A stretch of DNA of 64,000 nt, taken from positions 62,001 to 126,000 of the forward strand of contig DASPIL010000076.1 of assembly GCA_035629175.1 (NCBI GenBank), written 5' to 3'. The position numbers and the translations under genes were made by a program. The DNA comes from Verrucomicrobiia bacterium. GTDB taxonomy: Bacteria > Verrucomicrobiota > Verrucomicrobiia > Limisphaerales > DASXHY01. Below, in pieces: positions 54,155 to 63,916 of this stretch; the stretch's first letter is position 1; each line of letters begins with the position of its first letter. Below the pieces are notes generated by a model that was not told the DNA's origin, ran no database searches, and saw only the letters and a list, made by a program, of their open reading frames with translations.

Positions 54155-57100
54155 ATGAAAACTTCAATGCTGCGCAACCTGCTGACCGGCGCGAGCGTCG
54201 GTCTCAGCCTCCTGGCATTCACCCCTGTGGCGAAGTCAGCGACATTTCAATGGACCAACACCACGTCGGGGGCGTTCACCGACGCGTCCAACTGGACAAA
54301 CACGGCGTCACCATTTGGAAACGGGGTGCCCGCGACTGGCGACAATGCCGTCAACAATATTGCGGGATCAACAACGCTGATCAGCGATGGCGATTTCGTT
54401 GCGGTTAACAACCTTCAGCCAAACGAGGGCGCGCTGTCCATGACGGGTGGCGAGATTACCGTGAATGCCCTGCAATTGATCGGCCCCGGCAGCATCACGA
54501 TCAGCGGAGGCACCGTCACAGCTGCGGTGGACACACGCATTCAGGGCGGGGGAACATGGACGATCAACGGCGGAACGTTGAATCTGCCGAAGATGGTCGT
54601 GGGCGCGCAATCGGGCGCAGGCAACCAGTTGATCGTTTCCGGCAGCGCCTATGTAAATCAGAATCAGTCGGGTGGCGGGTCAGCGCTGTGGGTGGGCGGT
54701 AATAACGGCGGCTCGGGTTCCATGGTGCTGCGCGACAACGCCATCTGGATCAACTCCAATGCAAGTCTCAACGGCGGTGATGCCAATCCAATCGTCGTGA
54801 TTGGAAACACTGGTTCCGGGCAGGGCACCTTCACGATTCAGGACAACGCCACCTTCAGTTACCAGAACGTTTTGCGGCTTGGACGCAATGCCGGCAACAC
54901 GGGGACGCTTAATCTCAACGGTGGAACCATGACTGTGCGCGGGATCGAACGGCAAAGCGGCGCCGCCAGCGTGAATGCAAACGGCGGAACCCTGCAGGCC
55001 GTTGCCGCGACAACGAACTTCTTCATCAATCTCACAAACGCGGTGAACCTCGCTGAAGGCGGGCTTCGATTTGACACGGCAGGATTCCCGGTTCGATTCA
55101 ACAACGCGTTTGGCGGGGTCGGCGGGCTGACCAAGCTCGGGCCTGAGACGCTCACGCTCGCGGCCGCCAACTCTTATTCCGGTCCGACCGTTGTCGATTC
55201 AGGCACGCTGGCCCTTGTGGGCGCGGGCGCGATCAGCAGCAGTTCGGCCATCGCGGTGAATGCATTCTCGACGCTCGACCTCGCGGGCCTCGCTGCTCCG
55301 TTCGTTGTCCCAGGCACATTGACGCTGAATGACGGAACCTTGAACGCCGATTTCACGAGCACGAACATCACAGTGGGAACGTTTGGAACAGCAGGCTCCG
55401 TCAATACGATTAACATCACCGGTCTTCCTCCGGTAACGTCCATCCCGGCGCGAATCACGCTCATCAAATACTCGAGCGCGGCGCCGGGCCTGGTTGATGG
55501 CGATAACCATTTCACTGCGCTCACGGCCAATTACCCAACAACCGGGAGCCCGGTCGCGCATCTCACAAACAACGTTGCGAACAAGTCGATTGACCTGGTC
55601 ATCACGAGCATGATTCTTGCGCCCGTCATCACGCGCGACCCGCAGCCCGACAGTGCCTATCCCGGATTTGCAGCGCACTTTTCAGTGGAACTCGAAAGCA
55701 CGAATTCTCCTGCATATCAGTGGCGTCGCAACGGCACGCCATTGAGTGACGGTGGAACCATTTCGGGTGCGAACGAGGCCGTCCTGGTCCTGAACAATGT
55801 TACTGCCGCCGACCTGGGCAACTATGACGTGGTCGTCACCAATGCCAGCGGCATGGATATCAGCGCGATTGCGGCATTGACACTTCGCTCACCGACAGGG
55901 TTCGAGGCCGCGGCTGTGAGTGAGGATCCCACCGCGCTCTATCTTTTCAACGAGACGAGCGATCCGACATCCGGCACCGCGGTGGCCCACGATTACGCGG
56001 GCGATCACGATGGACTGTATGGCGTCACGGCCCAGAACGGCCTTCATGGCATCGCTGGCCCAGTGCCTGCGCTGGGATTCCCGGGATTTGAGGATTCCAA
56101 CACCTCGCTGCGTGTCTCCGGTTTTACGCCGGATTCGCACGTCGTGATTCCTCCGCTCAACCTGCACACGAACACCGTTACCTTCGCCGCCTGGATCAAG
56201 CCCGGCCTGCCGCCTGCGAACGCGGGTCTGATCTTCAGCCGCAGTTCGGGAACAACGGCCGGCTTTAACTTCACAGGCAGCGCCGATGCAAATGGCCAGC
56301 GAACGCTGGGTTACACCTGGAATAATGAAGGCGGGACCTTTAACTGGAATTCGCAAATCGCGCCGCCTTCAGAAATCTGGTCTTTCGTCGCGCTTGTGAT
56401 CACGCCGACAAATGCAACGGTTTACGTGTTTAACGCCAACGGACTGCTGGCTTCATCACAGAACTATAATCACGTCGTTCAGGGTTTTGCAGGGAACACC
56501 TACATCGGGGAGGATCCTTTCTCTGGCGGGAACCGGCAGTTTGATGGGTCGATCGACAGCATGGCGATTTATCGCAAGGCACTGACACAGGACGAGCTTA
56601 CAGCGCTGTACGCCGCGGGTTCGGGGATTTCCACGTTTGCCCCGACGATTTTTGCGCAGCCCGCGACACAGAGCGTCTACGAGCAACAAACCGTTCGCCT
56701 CTCGGTTGGGGCAAGCGGTTCCCTGCCGCTGGCTTATCAATGGCAGCGGTTCGATGGCGTCAACTTTGTCGATGTCTCAAATGGCGGCCGATTCAGCGGA
56801 GCAACTGGTCCATCACTCACGATCAGCAACATCACGCCCGCCGACGCAGGCGATTACGTGCTGGTGGTTACGAATCTGCATGGACCGGCCATCAGCCAGC
56901 CGGCGACGATTTCAGTCAATCCTGTCAGTGCAGCCGAGGAGATCACGAACTCCGTGGTGCAGCCCGGGGGCCAGGATTGGAACACGGGAAGCGCCTGGAG
57001 CGATGGCCTGGCTGCGAATGTGTCGGCAGTTTCGAAGCCTGGCAGCACGTATCACGTGGTGGTGGGCGGCGGGTTGCGCACTCCGAACACGACAGCGAGC

Positions 57101-58033
57101 GTTACTTTCCCCGGTGAGGTGCTCACCATTTACGGCAGCGGTGTCTTCGATTCAACCCACGCCGGGATTGCATCGCTGATTTTGAAAGGTCGTGGCGCGG
57201 GTGAAACCGTGTTCCCGCGGTTGGTCATGAACGGAGGCCAGATCCTGTCGTTCACGGATAACAACGATCCAACGAGCCTTGGAGGCGAGATCGAGATCGC
57301 GGCCAACACGCCGATTTCGGGATCAACGACGAGCGGTGGCCGATCGATCACGATCAACGCGAAGCTCACAGGCAGCGCAACGATTGAATACCGCGGTTTC
57401 CAGAACGCGACTTTCCAGCCAAACGCGAATACTGCACTCAATGTGGCCGGAGCAGTGAACACATTTAGCGGAACCTGGAACGTCCTGGGAGGAACGCTGG
57501 TCGGCAGCGCCGCAGGTTCGCTCGGCACGAATTCGATCATTGTTGAAACCAATGCTGCATTGCAAGCGAGTTACGATATTAACAGTCCGGCTGCTACGCT
57601 CACCTTGAACGGGCGTTTCAACCTGACGCGAAATCATACGTTCGGGTCGGTCACTGCCGGGGGCATTGTGCTTGCAGCAGGAACCTACACCGCTGCGCAG
57701 CTGACAGCGGCTTACCCAAACCACTTTCCGGCCACGTGGACAGGCGTGACGGGCGCAACCGCGGAAACATCAGCCACGGGAAGTCTGACCGTCATTGGCG
57801 GAGGCACCGCGGCAACACCTGCGAACCTGACTATGTCCTTCGGCGGTGGCGCGCTGTCACTGTCCTGGCCCCAGACGCATCAGGGCTGGGTTCTGCAGGT
57901 GCAGACTAATTCGCTGGCCACGGGATTGGCTTCAAACTGGACGGATGTCCCCGCCAGCGCATCGATGACATCAACGAACATTCCCGCGACGCCAGGTAAT
58001 CCCGCAGTGTTCTACCGCCTGCGCCGTCCCTGA
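54155..58033 (+). CDS. Large surface protein with beta-strand repeats, Ig-like and LamG-like domains
   Basis: A 1292-residue secreted protein with signal peptide region [20 protein letters not shown]. The first 480 residues are autotransporter-associated beta-strand repeats ([54 protein letters not shown]). Then an Ig-like unit (about 488-570, [32 protein letters not shown]), a LamG/concanavalin-like domain (about 590-825, [45 protein letters not shown]) and a second Ig-like unit (to about 925). Further beta repeats follow. The last 65 residues ([16 protein letters not shown] ... VFYRLRRP) are the module shared with the GH76 and GH85 proteins. No enzyme domain is seen. A carbohydrate-binding or adhesion role is inferred. 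Confidence 0.85.
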   Translation: MKTSMLRNLLTGASVGLSLLAFTPVAKSATFQWTNTTSGAFTDASNWTNTASPFGNGVPATGDNAVNNIAGSTTLISDGDFVAVNNLQPNEGALSMTGGEITVNALQLIGPGSITISGGTVTAAVDTRIQGGGTWTINGGTLNLPKMVVGAQSGAGNQLIVSGSAYVNQNQSGGGSALWVGGNNGGSGSMVLRDNAIWINSNASLNGGDANPIVVIGNTGSGQGTFTIQDNATFSYQNVLRLGRNAGNTGTLNLNGGTMTVRGIERQSGAASVNANGGTLQAVAATTNFFINLTNAVNLAEGGLRFDTAGFPVRFNNAFGGVGGLTKLGPETLTLAAANSYSGPTVVDSGTLALVGAGAISSSSAIAVNAFSTLDLAGLAAPFVVPGTLTLNDGTLNADFTSTNITVGTFGTAGSVNTINITGLPPVTSIPARITLIKYSSAAPGLVDGDNHFTALTANYPTTGSPVAHLTNNVANKSIDLVITSMILAPVITRDPQPDSAYPGFAAHFSVELESTNSPAYQWRRNGTPLSDGGTISGANEAVLVLNNVTAADLGNYDVVVTNASGMDISAIAALTLRSPTGFEAAAVSEDPTALYLFNETSDPTSGTAVAHDYAGDHDGLYGVTAQNGLHGIAGPVPALGFPGFEDSNTSLRVSGFTPDSHVVIPPLNLHTNTVTFAAWIKPGLPPANAGLIFSRSSGTTAGFNFTGSADANGQRTLGYTWNNEGGTFNWNSQIAPPSEIWSFVALVITPTNATVYVFNANGLLASSQNYNHVVQGFAGNTYIGEDPFSGGNRQFDGSIDSMAIYRKALTQDELTALYAAGSGISTFAPTIFAQPATQSVYEQQTVRLSVGASGSLPLAYQWQRFDGVNFVDVSNGGRFSGATGPSLTISNITPADAGDYVLVVTNLHGPAISQPATISVNPVSAAEEITNSVVQPGGQDWNTGSAWSDGLAANVSAVSKPGSTYHVVVGGGLRTPNTTASVTFPGEVLTIYGSGVFDSTHAGIASLILKGRGAGETVFPRLVMNGGQILSFTDNNDPTSLGGEIEIAANTPISGSTTSGGRSITINAKLTGSATIEYRGFQNATFQPNANTALNVAGAVNTFSGTWNVLGGTLVGSAAGSLGTNSIIVETNAALQASYDINSPAATLTLNGRFNLTRNHTFGSVTAGGIVLAAGTYTAAQLTAAYPNHFPATWTGVTGATAETSATGSLTVIGGGTAATPANLTMSFGGGALSLSWPQTHQGWVLQVQTNSLATGLASNWTDVPASASMTSTNIPATPGNPAVFYRLRRP

Positions 58034-58055
58034 GGCGTCACTTAATCCGTCTGTC

Positions 58056-58083
58056 GTGCGGCTGCGTTCCAACGCAGCCGCAC
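58056..58083. terminator. Perfect 13-bp hairpin between the surface protein and pseudopilin genes
   Basis: GTGCGGCTGCGTT (58056-58068) pairs perfectly with AACGCAGCCGCAC (58071-58083) over a two-base CC loop. It lies 22 bases after the surface-protein stop and 9 bases before the pseudopilin ATG. There is no T run after it. It may terminate the upstream transcript, protect its 3' end or control translation of the next gene. Confidence 0.6.
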
Positions 58084-58092
58084 TTGAGAGTT

Positions 58093-58824
58093 ATGACGAC
58101 ACCGAAATCTCCACGTCACGCATTCACCTTGATCGAGTTGCTGGTCGTGATTGCCATCATCGCCATCCTTGCGGCCATGCTGTTGCCGGCCCTCAGCAGG
58201 GCCAAGCAAAAGGCTGCGTCCGTTCAATGCATTTCGAACCTGAAGCAGACGGGAATCGCCATTGCGATGTATGTGGAGGATAACGGCGATAAACTTCCAG
58301 GACCTGCCCTCACTGGTGTCAGCTCCGCCTATGGCAACAAGCCCGATCATCCCGATCCCAAAGCACAGTACGGAAACTTCGCTTTTTATCTCGCGAAATA
58401 CATGGGCGGCAAGGATCCGGGCTCAATGGGCAGCGTGCAGGTGAATTATCTTCCGGCGATGTTTTGTCCGGGCTATGGAAAGTTCTCCAAGGAATCGCCC
58501 AATGAAGCAATAACCCGCGTTAATTACGCCCTGACGGTAGGCCACTCAAACGGGAACGTTCGCGTCCCTTCGCATCCGGTTCCGTTCGGCTATCCGAACA
58601 GCCCTACCGGAACGCCCCATGCGCCGATGAAGCTCGCGGCTGTGAGCGGCTATGGGCCGTTGACGGACATCTATGCCGTGTCCGATGTTGACCGCAAGCT
58701 GCTTGGCGGTGGCTGGCAGAACCTTGCCGAAAGCTCGAATCACGGCATTACTCGCAATCGACTTTACTTTGATTGGCACGTGAAAGCCTTCAAGGGTACA
58801 AATGTAAATGCAGTCGCCAACTGA
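58093..58824 (+). CDS. Pseudopilin-like protein
   Basis: A 243-residue protein with the same prepilin motif as the gene at 26070: [20 protein letters not shown], followed by a hydrophobic helix and [20 protein letters not shown]. The cleavage residue is Ala rather than Gly before the Phe (HA-FTLIELL). The C-terminal domain has [21 protein letters not shown] short family of this type occurs often in Verrucomicrobia. The ATG at 58093 is preceded by GAGAG at a short distance, and by a strong hairpin 9 bases upstream. It ends inside the preferred-start region of the next gene. Confidence 0.88.
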   Translation: MTTPKSPRHAFTLIELLVVIAIIAILAAMLLPALSRAKQKAASVQCISNLKQTGIAIAMYVEDNGDKLPGPALTGVSSAYGNKPDHPDPKAQYGNFAFYLAKYMGGKDPGSMGSVQVNYLPAMFCPGYGKFSKESPNEAITRVNYALTVGHSNGNVRVPSHPVPFGYPNSPTGTPHAPMKLAAVSGYGPLTDIYAVSDVDRKLLGGGWQNLAESSNHGITRNRLYFDWHVKAFKGTNVNAVAN

Positions 58825-58894
58825 CCACCGCAGTGTGACGGAAGCAGATTCTCTGGAGCGCCGGCCGATTTTGGAAACTGACGGCAGAGAATCA

Positions 58895-60640
58895 ATGGAG
58901 GCTGGATCCCCGGGAATCTCGCGGCGTTCGTTTCTAGGCACCACGTCAATCGCGATCACCGCCGCGCTTGCCACGCCAGGGTTCGCGATGAGTTCTGAAA
59001 CGCGGCGCAAGGTCGACGTATGTGTCTATGGCGGAACTTCGGGCGGAGTGATTGCCGCCGTTGCTCTCGCCCGTCTTGGCCGTTCTGTTCTGTTGATCGA
59101 AACGACCCGTCATCTTGGCGGCATGACAGCGGGCGGCCTGGGCTGGATCGATTACGGTCGCGCGCCAACGATCGGCGGCTTGACGAAAAAATATTTCGAC
59201 AGCGTGCGAGCATACTACGCCGCGTTGAATGTTCGAAGCAACGGCTGGAGCGTCGAGCCACACGTCGCCGAGCGCTTGTTTGAGAAGCTGGTTGCTGACA
59301 ACCATGTTGAAGTCATTCGCGAGACGCGCCTGAATTCGGTCGGGAAATCGCGACGCCGCATTCGCACCATTACTCTGGACAAAGCGCCCGTGGATTCCCG
59401 GGGCGCACCTTCGCCCCGCCCCTTGGAGCGCCGCTACCTCACAATCGAGGCGTCCATGTTCATTGATTGTTCCTACGAAGGCGACCTGCTCGCAGCAGCG
59501 GGCGTGACGTATCGCACCGATCGTGAGGGGCGTGACGAGTTCGGCGAACAGCTCGGGGGCGTGTGCCTTTCCGCGGTGTTCAGCGATCGCAACGAAGGCG
59601 GCGGAGCGGCGCGCCGTTCTGTGAAGCATCCCGTGCGTCTGGATCCCTACAGGCGGCCCGGCGATCCCGCAAGCGGCCTGCTGCCGCTGGTATCCAAGGC
59701 CTCGCTCGGCCGCGAAGGCCGGAGGCATGCCGGAGTTCAGGCCTATAATTTCCGGCTTTGCCTCACCAGGAACGATCCCATCCCGATTGCGGCGCCTTCG
59801 AATTACGATCCAAATCGATTCGAACTCGTGCGTCGTTACATCACTGAGGTGGAACGGATGGGCGATCCGCTTGAGCCGGGCGACCTGTACTTCAATTTCG
59901 GCCACAGGATTCCCCGCAATCATCCACGCCTGCTGAAGATCACGCAGCTCATGCGTGGCAAGACCGACGTGAACAACGGCCTTTGCAACATCTCGATGGA
60001 TTTTGCCAGCGGAGGCTCCGAGCGGTATGCCGAGGGCAGCTGGGCTGAACGTGCGAAGATCTGGCATGCGCATGAAGAGTATCAGCGAGGATATCTCTAT
60101 TTTCTGCGAACGGATGAAGGACTGCCTGAATGGTTGCGTCGAGAAATTGCCGCCTGGGGCCTGCCGAAGGATGAGTTTCAGGACACAGGCGGCTGGCCGA
60201 CGCAGCTCTACATTCGCCAGGCGCGTCGCATGGCCAGCAGATTCGTGATCTCGCAGCCGCATTGCGAAAACCCGGCCAAACGCGACGACTCCGTCGGGAT
60301 GGGCAGTTACTCCCTCGATTCCCATGTGGTGCAACGCCTGGTCCATCAAGGCATCGTTGCGCATGAAGGGTATTTTTATCGGCGGATTGGGGAGCCGTAT
60401 CCCGTTCCGTATGCAGCCATTGTTCCGCGTGAAGACGAATGTGAAAACCTGCTCGTCACATTCTGTGTGTCGACCACGCACGTCGCGTTTTCGTCTGTGC
60501 GGATGGAGCCGCCATTCATGATCCTCAGCGAGTCCGCTGCGCTTGCAGCCGACCAGGCGTTGCAGGATGGGACAAGCATCCAGCGGGTCAACCTTTCCAA
60601 ACTTCGCCGGCGTTTGCTGGACGCAGAACAGATTGTTTGA
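58895..60640 (+). CDS. Tat-exported FAD-dependent oxidoreductase (FAD_oxidored type)
   Basis: A 581-residue protein. The signal has ISRRSFLGTTSIAITAALA (twin-arginine). VDVCVYGGTSGGVIAAVALA is the dinucleotide-binding loop and LLIETTRHLGGMTAGGLGWI the typical FAD_oxidored continuation; MFIDCSYEGDLLAAAGVTY is a second signature. The family is found near polysaccharide lyases and glycosidases and is often misnamed xanthan lyase. It probably acts on a carbohydrate or its derivative in the periplasm. I chose the ATG at 58895 because it places the twin arginines near the N-terminus; an ATG at 58808 overlaps the previous gene by 17 bases. Confidence 0.85.
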   Translation: MEAGSPGISRRSFLGTTSIAITAALATPGFAMSSETRRKVDVCVYGGTSGGVIAAVALARLGRSVLLIETTRHLGGMTAGGLGWIDYGRAPTIGGLTKKYFDSVRAYYAALNVRSNGWSVEPHVAERLFEKLVADNHVEVIRETRLNSVGKSRRRIRTITLDKAPVDSRGAPSPRPLERRYLTIEASMFIDCSYEGDLLAAAGVTYRTDREGRDEFGEQLGGVCLSAVFSDRNEGGGAARRSVKHPVRLDPYRRPGDPASGLLPLVSKASLGREGRRHAGVQAYNFRLCLTRNDPIPIAAPSNYDPNRFELVRRYITEVERMGDPLEPGDLYFNFGHRIPRNHPRLLKITQLMRGKTDVNNGLCNISMDFASGGSERYAEGSWAERAKIWHAHEEYQRGYLYFLRTDEGLPEWLRREIAAWGLPKDEFQDTGGWPTQLYIRQARRMASRFVISQPHCENPAKRDDSVGMGSYSLDSHVVQRLVHQGIVAHEGYFYRRIGEPYPVPYAAIVPREDECENLLVTFCVSTTHVAFSSVRMEPPFMILSESAALAADQALQDGTSIQRVNLSKLRRRLLDAEQIV

Positions 60641-60654
60641 GTTTCATGATGCGA

Positions 60655-60854
60655 AGAGCCGCCGGAATCACTGGCGGGCGGCCGTGGTCCCGGGCACGGT
60701 GTTGAACAGCGACGACAATTTCGTTTCGCTGCTGCCGGGTGAATCGCGCACAATTCGGGTGGCGTTCAGCGACACGGCAGCCGAATTGACACCGGTTCCG
60801 CTGCTTTTGAGTTGGAACGCGGAACGCAAATGGCATCGACCGAAAACAGATTGA
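60655..60854 (+). pseudogene. Remnant of a GH2 beta-mannosidase-like gene (3' end only)
   Basis: Between the FAD enzyme and the GH76-BSP gene there is a frame with about 65 residues resembling the C-terminal Ig-like domain of GH2 beta-mannosidases and exo-glucosaminidases: VLNSDDNFVSLLPGESRTIR, VAFSDTAAE and VPLLLSWNAERKW. No catalytic part precedes it; upstream the frame runs into the FAD gene. It looks like the last part of a lost gene. The similarity is to the DNYFxLLPGE pattern at the end of that family. A short independent protein cannot be excluded. Confidence 0.5.
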
Positions 60855-60861
60855 GAAATCA

Positions 60862-62652
60862 ATGAAATCAAAGCTGGAACTTTCAGGACTGCGCGCCGCG
60901 TTGTTGCTATTAATCGGGGCGACGCATTTGCTTTTTGCATCTCCTGCGCACGCCTTCACTGCGACTGACGCCAAAACGCTTTTCAAAGCGTATAATGATG
61001 CTTTCTATTTCGAAGCGGGGACAAACGGGTATTACAAGGAATCCACCGAGGGCGGGAAAACTTACTTCTGGGAGCGCGCAGAACAGTTGGAAATGATCCT
61101 CGATGTTTATGAACGCTCGCGCGACCCGAAATGCCTCACCCTGTTCAGCAACATTTTCAATGGATTTTTGAGTGATCACACCAGCAACTGGCGAAAGAAT
61201 GATTTCAATGACGACATCATGTGGATGGTCATTGCCTGCTCGCGTGCCTATCAGCATACGGGCAACCCGGTGTTCCGCGACGTGGCGAAGCAGAATTTTG
61301 ACATGTGTTTTGAACGGGGCTGGTCGGCGGACCTGGGCGGTGGACTCTTTTGGAAGGTCGATAATCTCTCGAAGAATGCCTGTGTGAACGGACCAGGGGC
61401 GATCGCGGCACACCTCCTTTATCAGATTCACGGGGACACAAACTACCTCGCAAAATCGGAAGCAATGTTTCAATGGCTGCGCGCGACGCTGTTCAATACA
61501 AACACGGGTGCTGTCCACGACAACATCAATCTTCGCGGAAACAGGGATCTGCGCACCTACACTTACAACCAGGGAACGTTTGTCGGCGCAGCCAATCTTC
61601 TCGGCCGCACGAATGACGCGCTGCTTGCTGCTGATTACACGATGAATGTGATCAGCCGCGGCGGGTTGATGCCGCGTTATGGTGAGAGCGGCGACGGGGG
61701 AGGATTCAACGGCATCTGTGCGCGCTGGATTTCGAGGTTCATGGTCCAGCGGGGCCTTGAGAACCGCTATGGTGGCTGGCTCCAATATAATGCCGAAACT
61801 GCATGGGATGTTCGTCGTGCTGCCGACAATCTTTCGTGGCCGCGGTGGCGCCAGCGCACACCGCAAACAACCCTTCATTCCTGGGCGTGCAGCAGCTCGG
61901 TCGTGACCATGCACGCCGTGCCGCCAACTGAAGGGCCTGGCGGGATCAAATATCCCGGCGTTGTCCCGCGAGACCGTGCTTCCAGGACGGATGCGGCCAC
62001 GAGCGGATTGCCATCGGAATTCAGCTGGACTGGAAATGCAAAAGCCGCCGATGGTTCGCTCATCGCTGTCATCAAGGTGAACACCGAAGACACCCCGGAT
62101 CTCACCGGCTGGGGCCGCCGGGCGGGCGAGTTGTGCGCCGAGTGGTATCCGCGGATTTCAGCGTTGCTTGCGAGCGATGGATTCACCCCGCCGGACGATG
62201 TTCGGCTGACATTCCGCAACGACTACGACGGGGTGGCCTCCACCCGGGGAAGCCGCATCGATATCTCAGCCCATTACGTTCGCGGTGCCACTAATGATTT
62301 CGGCATGGTTATCCGGGAGTTGGTTCATGTGGTGCAGGGTTACCCGCGGAACCGGAATGCGAGCTGGGTGGCGCAGGGTTTGGCGGAGTACGTGCGAATG
62401 GTGCATTTTGAGCCGCAGGCATCTCGACCGCGGTTCGATCTGGATACGACGGGCTACCGCGATAACCCGAAAGCGGCGGCGTGTTTTCTCGAGTGGATCG
62501 AGAAGCACCACGATTCAAAAATAATATCTGAGTTGAATCGTGCTCTGCGTGCCGGGACGTTTCGGCCAGCCCTTTTGGAGCAACGAACAGGAAAGCCTCT
62601 CGAAGCGCTCTGGAATGAATTCAAAACAATACTCCACAGCACAAAAGCATGA
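60862..62652 (+). CDS. GH76 fused to a basic-secretory-protein-like domain
   Basis: A 596-residue secreted protein. The signal is MKSKLELSGLRAALLLLIGA. The GH76 domain (about 35-355) has DFNDDIMWMVIACSRAYQHT with Asp117-Asp118 and is close to the GH76 of the gene at 36584. From about 395 to 590 is a BSP-family domain (VNTEDTPDLTGWGRRAGELC, NASWVAQGLAEYVRMVHFEP). Its expected HExxH zinc motif reads R485-E-L-V-H489, so the first ligand is Arg. Peptidase activity is doubtful. A mannan enzyme combined with a peptidase-like domain would fit mannoproteins as targets. It overlaps the GH105 gene by four bases (ATGA). Confidence 0.87.
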   Translation: MKSKLELSGLRAALLLLIGATHLLFASPAHAFTATDAKTLFKAYNDAFYFEAGTNGYYKESTEGGKTYFWERAEQLEMILDVYERSRDPKCLTLFSNIFNGFLSDHTSNWRKNDFNDDIMWMVIACSRAYQHTGNPVFRDVAKQNFDMCFERGWSADLGGGLFWKVDNLSKNACVNGPGAIAAHLLYQIHGDTNYLAKSEAMFQWLRATLFNTNTGAVHDNINLRGNRDLRTYTYNQGTFVGAANLLGRTNDALLAADYTMNVISRGGLMPRYGESGDGGGFNGICARWISRFMVQRGLENRYGGWLQYNAETAWDVRRAADNLSWPRWRQRTPQTTLHSWACSSSVVTMHAVPPTEGPGGIKYPGVVPRDRASRTDAATSGLPSEFSWTGNAKAADGSLIAVIKVNTEDTPDLTGWGRRAGELCAEWYPRISALLASDGFTPPDDVRLTFRNDYDGVASTRGSRIDISAHYVRGATNDFGMVIRELVHVVQGYPRNRNASWVAQGLAEYVRMVHFEPQASRPRFDLDTTGYRDNPKAAACFLEWIEKHHDSKIISELNRALRAGTFRPALLEQRTGKPLEALWNEFKTILHSTKA

Positions 62653-63800
62653 AACGTAAATGCTTCGCAGCCTGGGTGCTGGTTTTAATGACCGTGGCAG
62701 GCGGGTGCGTCACGAATTCAAGTCGGGACGCTGCGCGCAACTATCTTCACGCCTTTCCCCCAGGTGCATCACCGCAGGAAGTCGGCACGCGCGTCGCCAG
62801 GAGATTTATTGCAAGCCCGCATCCGAACTTCGGGAATCCGAATCCGCCTGGAGAAATCACGTACCCGGAAAGCGTCGCGTGGTGGGGCGCCCTGACCTTT
62901 GCCGACCTATCTGGAGATACTGCCCTCCGGCAACAGCTCGTCAGCCGTTTTGAGCCGCTTTTCAACCAGGAACGAAAACTGGTGCCGCGTCCGGGGCATG
63001 TGGATGCAACCGTCTTCGGGGCTGTCCCGCTTGAGATTTATCTGCAAACCGGGGATGGCCGCTGCCGCGAGCTGGGCCAACGATTCGCCGATGCGCAATG
63101 GCAAGCGCCTGAATCTGCGCGCAATCGGATGAACGCTGAGCTGCGGAGCTGGGTCGATCAGGGTTACAGCTGGCAGACGCGGCTGTGGATTGATGACATG
63201 TTCATGATCACGATGATCCAGGCGCAGGCATTCCGTGCGACGAAAGATCCTGTATACATCGATCGTGCCGCCCGGGAAATGGTGTTGTATCTGGAAAAAC
63301 TGCAGCAAACGAACGGCTTGTTTTATCATGCACCCGACGTGCCTTTCTTCTGGGGCCGCGGCAACGGTTGGATGGCGGCAGGCATGACTGAATTGCTGCG
63401 CGCATTGCCTGAGTCACACCCCCACCGCCGGGCAATCCTGGCCGGATATCGGCGCATGATGGAATCGCTGCTTCGGTATCAATCCGGCACCGGCATGTGG
63501 CGCCAACTAGTCGATCATCCAGAGTCATGGCCCGAAAGCTCCTGCACGGGGATGTTCACGTTCGCAATGATCACAGGTGTGAAGTGTGGCTGGCTGGAGG
63601 CGGAGATTTATGGGCCTGCCGCACGGAAGGGGTGGCTGGCGCTCATCGGCTATATTGATGCGAACGGCGACGTTCGAGATGTCTGTGAAGGCACAAACAA
63701 AAAGAACAGTCTCAAATACTATTTGAATCGGAAACGCCTGGTTGGCGACATGCACGGCCAGGCGCCGGTCCTTTGGTGCGCCTCGGCACTCCTGCGGTAA
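62649..63800 (+). CDS. GH105-like unsaturated uronyl hydrolase, lipoprotein
   Basis: A 383-residue lipoprotein. MKRKCFAAWVLVLMTVAGGC ends in the lipobox AGGC. The (alpha/alpha)6 barrel has LWIDDMFMITMIQAQAFRAT with Asp182/Asp183, FWGRGNGWMAAGMTELLRAL, RYQSGTGMWRQLVDHPESWP and SSCTGMFTFAMITGVKCGWL. These are GH105/GH88 features: hydrolysis of unsaturated uronyl residues left by lyases, for example of rhamnogalacturonan. No lyase is in the window. The start overlaps the GH76-BSP stop by four bases, so the two are coupled. Anchored in a membrane facing the periplasm or outside. Confidence 0.87.
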   Translation: MKRKCFAAWVLVLMTVAGGCVTNSSRDAARNYLHAFPPGASPQEVGTRVARRFIASPHPNFGNPNPPGEITYPESVAWWGALTFADLSGDTALRQQLVSRFEPLFNQERKLVPRPGHVDATVFGAVPLEIYLQTGDGRCRELGQRFADAQWQAPESARNRMNAELRSWVDQGYSWQTRLWIDDMFMITMIQAQAFRATKDPVYIDRAAREMVLYLEKLQQTNGLFYHAPDVPFFWGRGNGWMAAGMTELLRALPESHPHRRAILAGYRRMMESLLRYQSGTGMWRQLVDHPESWPESSCTGMFTFAMITGVKCGWLEAEIYGPAARKGWLALIGYIDANGDVRDVCEGTNKKNSLKYYLNRKRLVGDMHGQAPVLWCASALLR

Positions 63801-63916
63801 CGATCCGAACTCGTAACGCCCATTCTCCCTTCCCCCGCGTCCGAACCCTTCACGGCTCCACCATTTGATGGATTGTAATTTTAGGCGGAAGCGGTTCTTA
63901 TCCATGCATTCTGCCT

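Noticed and set aside
36584-58033. Classical type V autotransporters
   Set aside because: The repeats match passenger sequence, but none of the chains ends in a beta-barrel or in its terminal Phe pattern.
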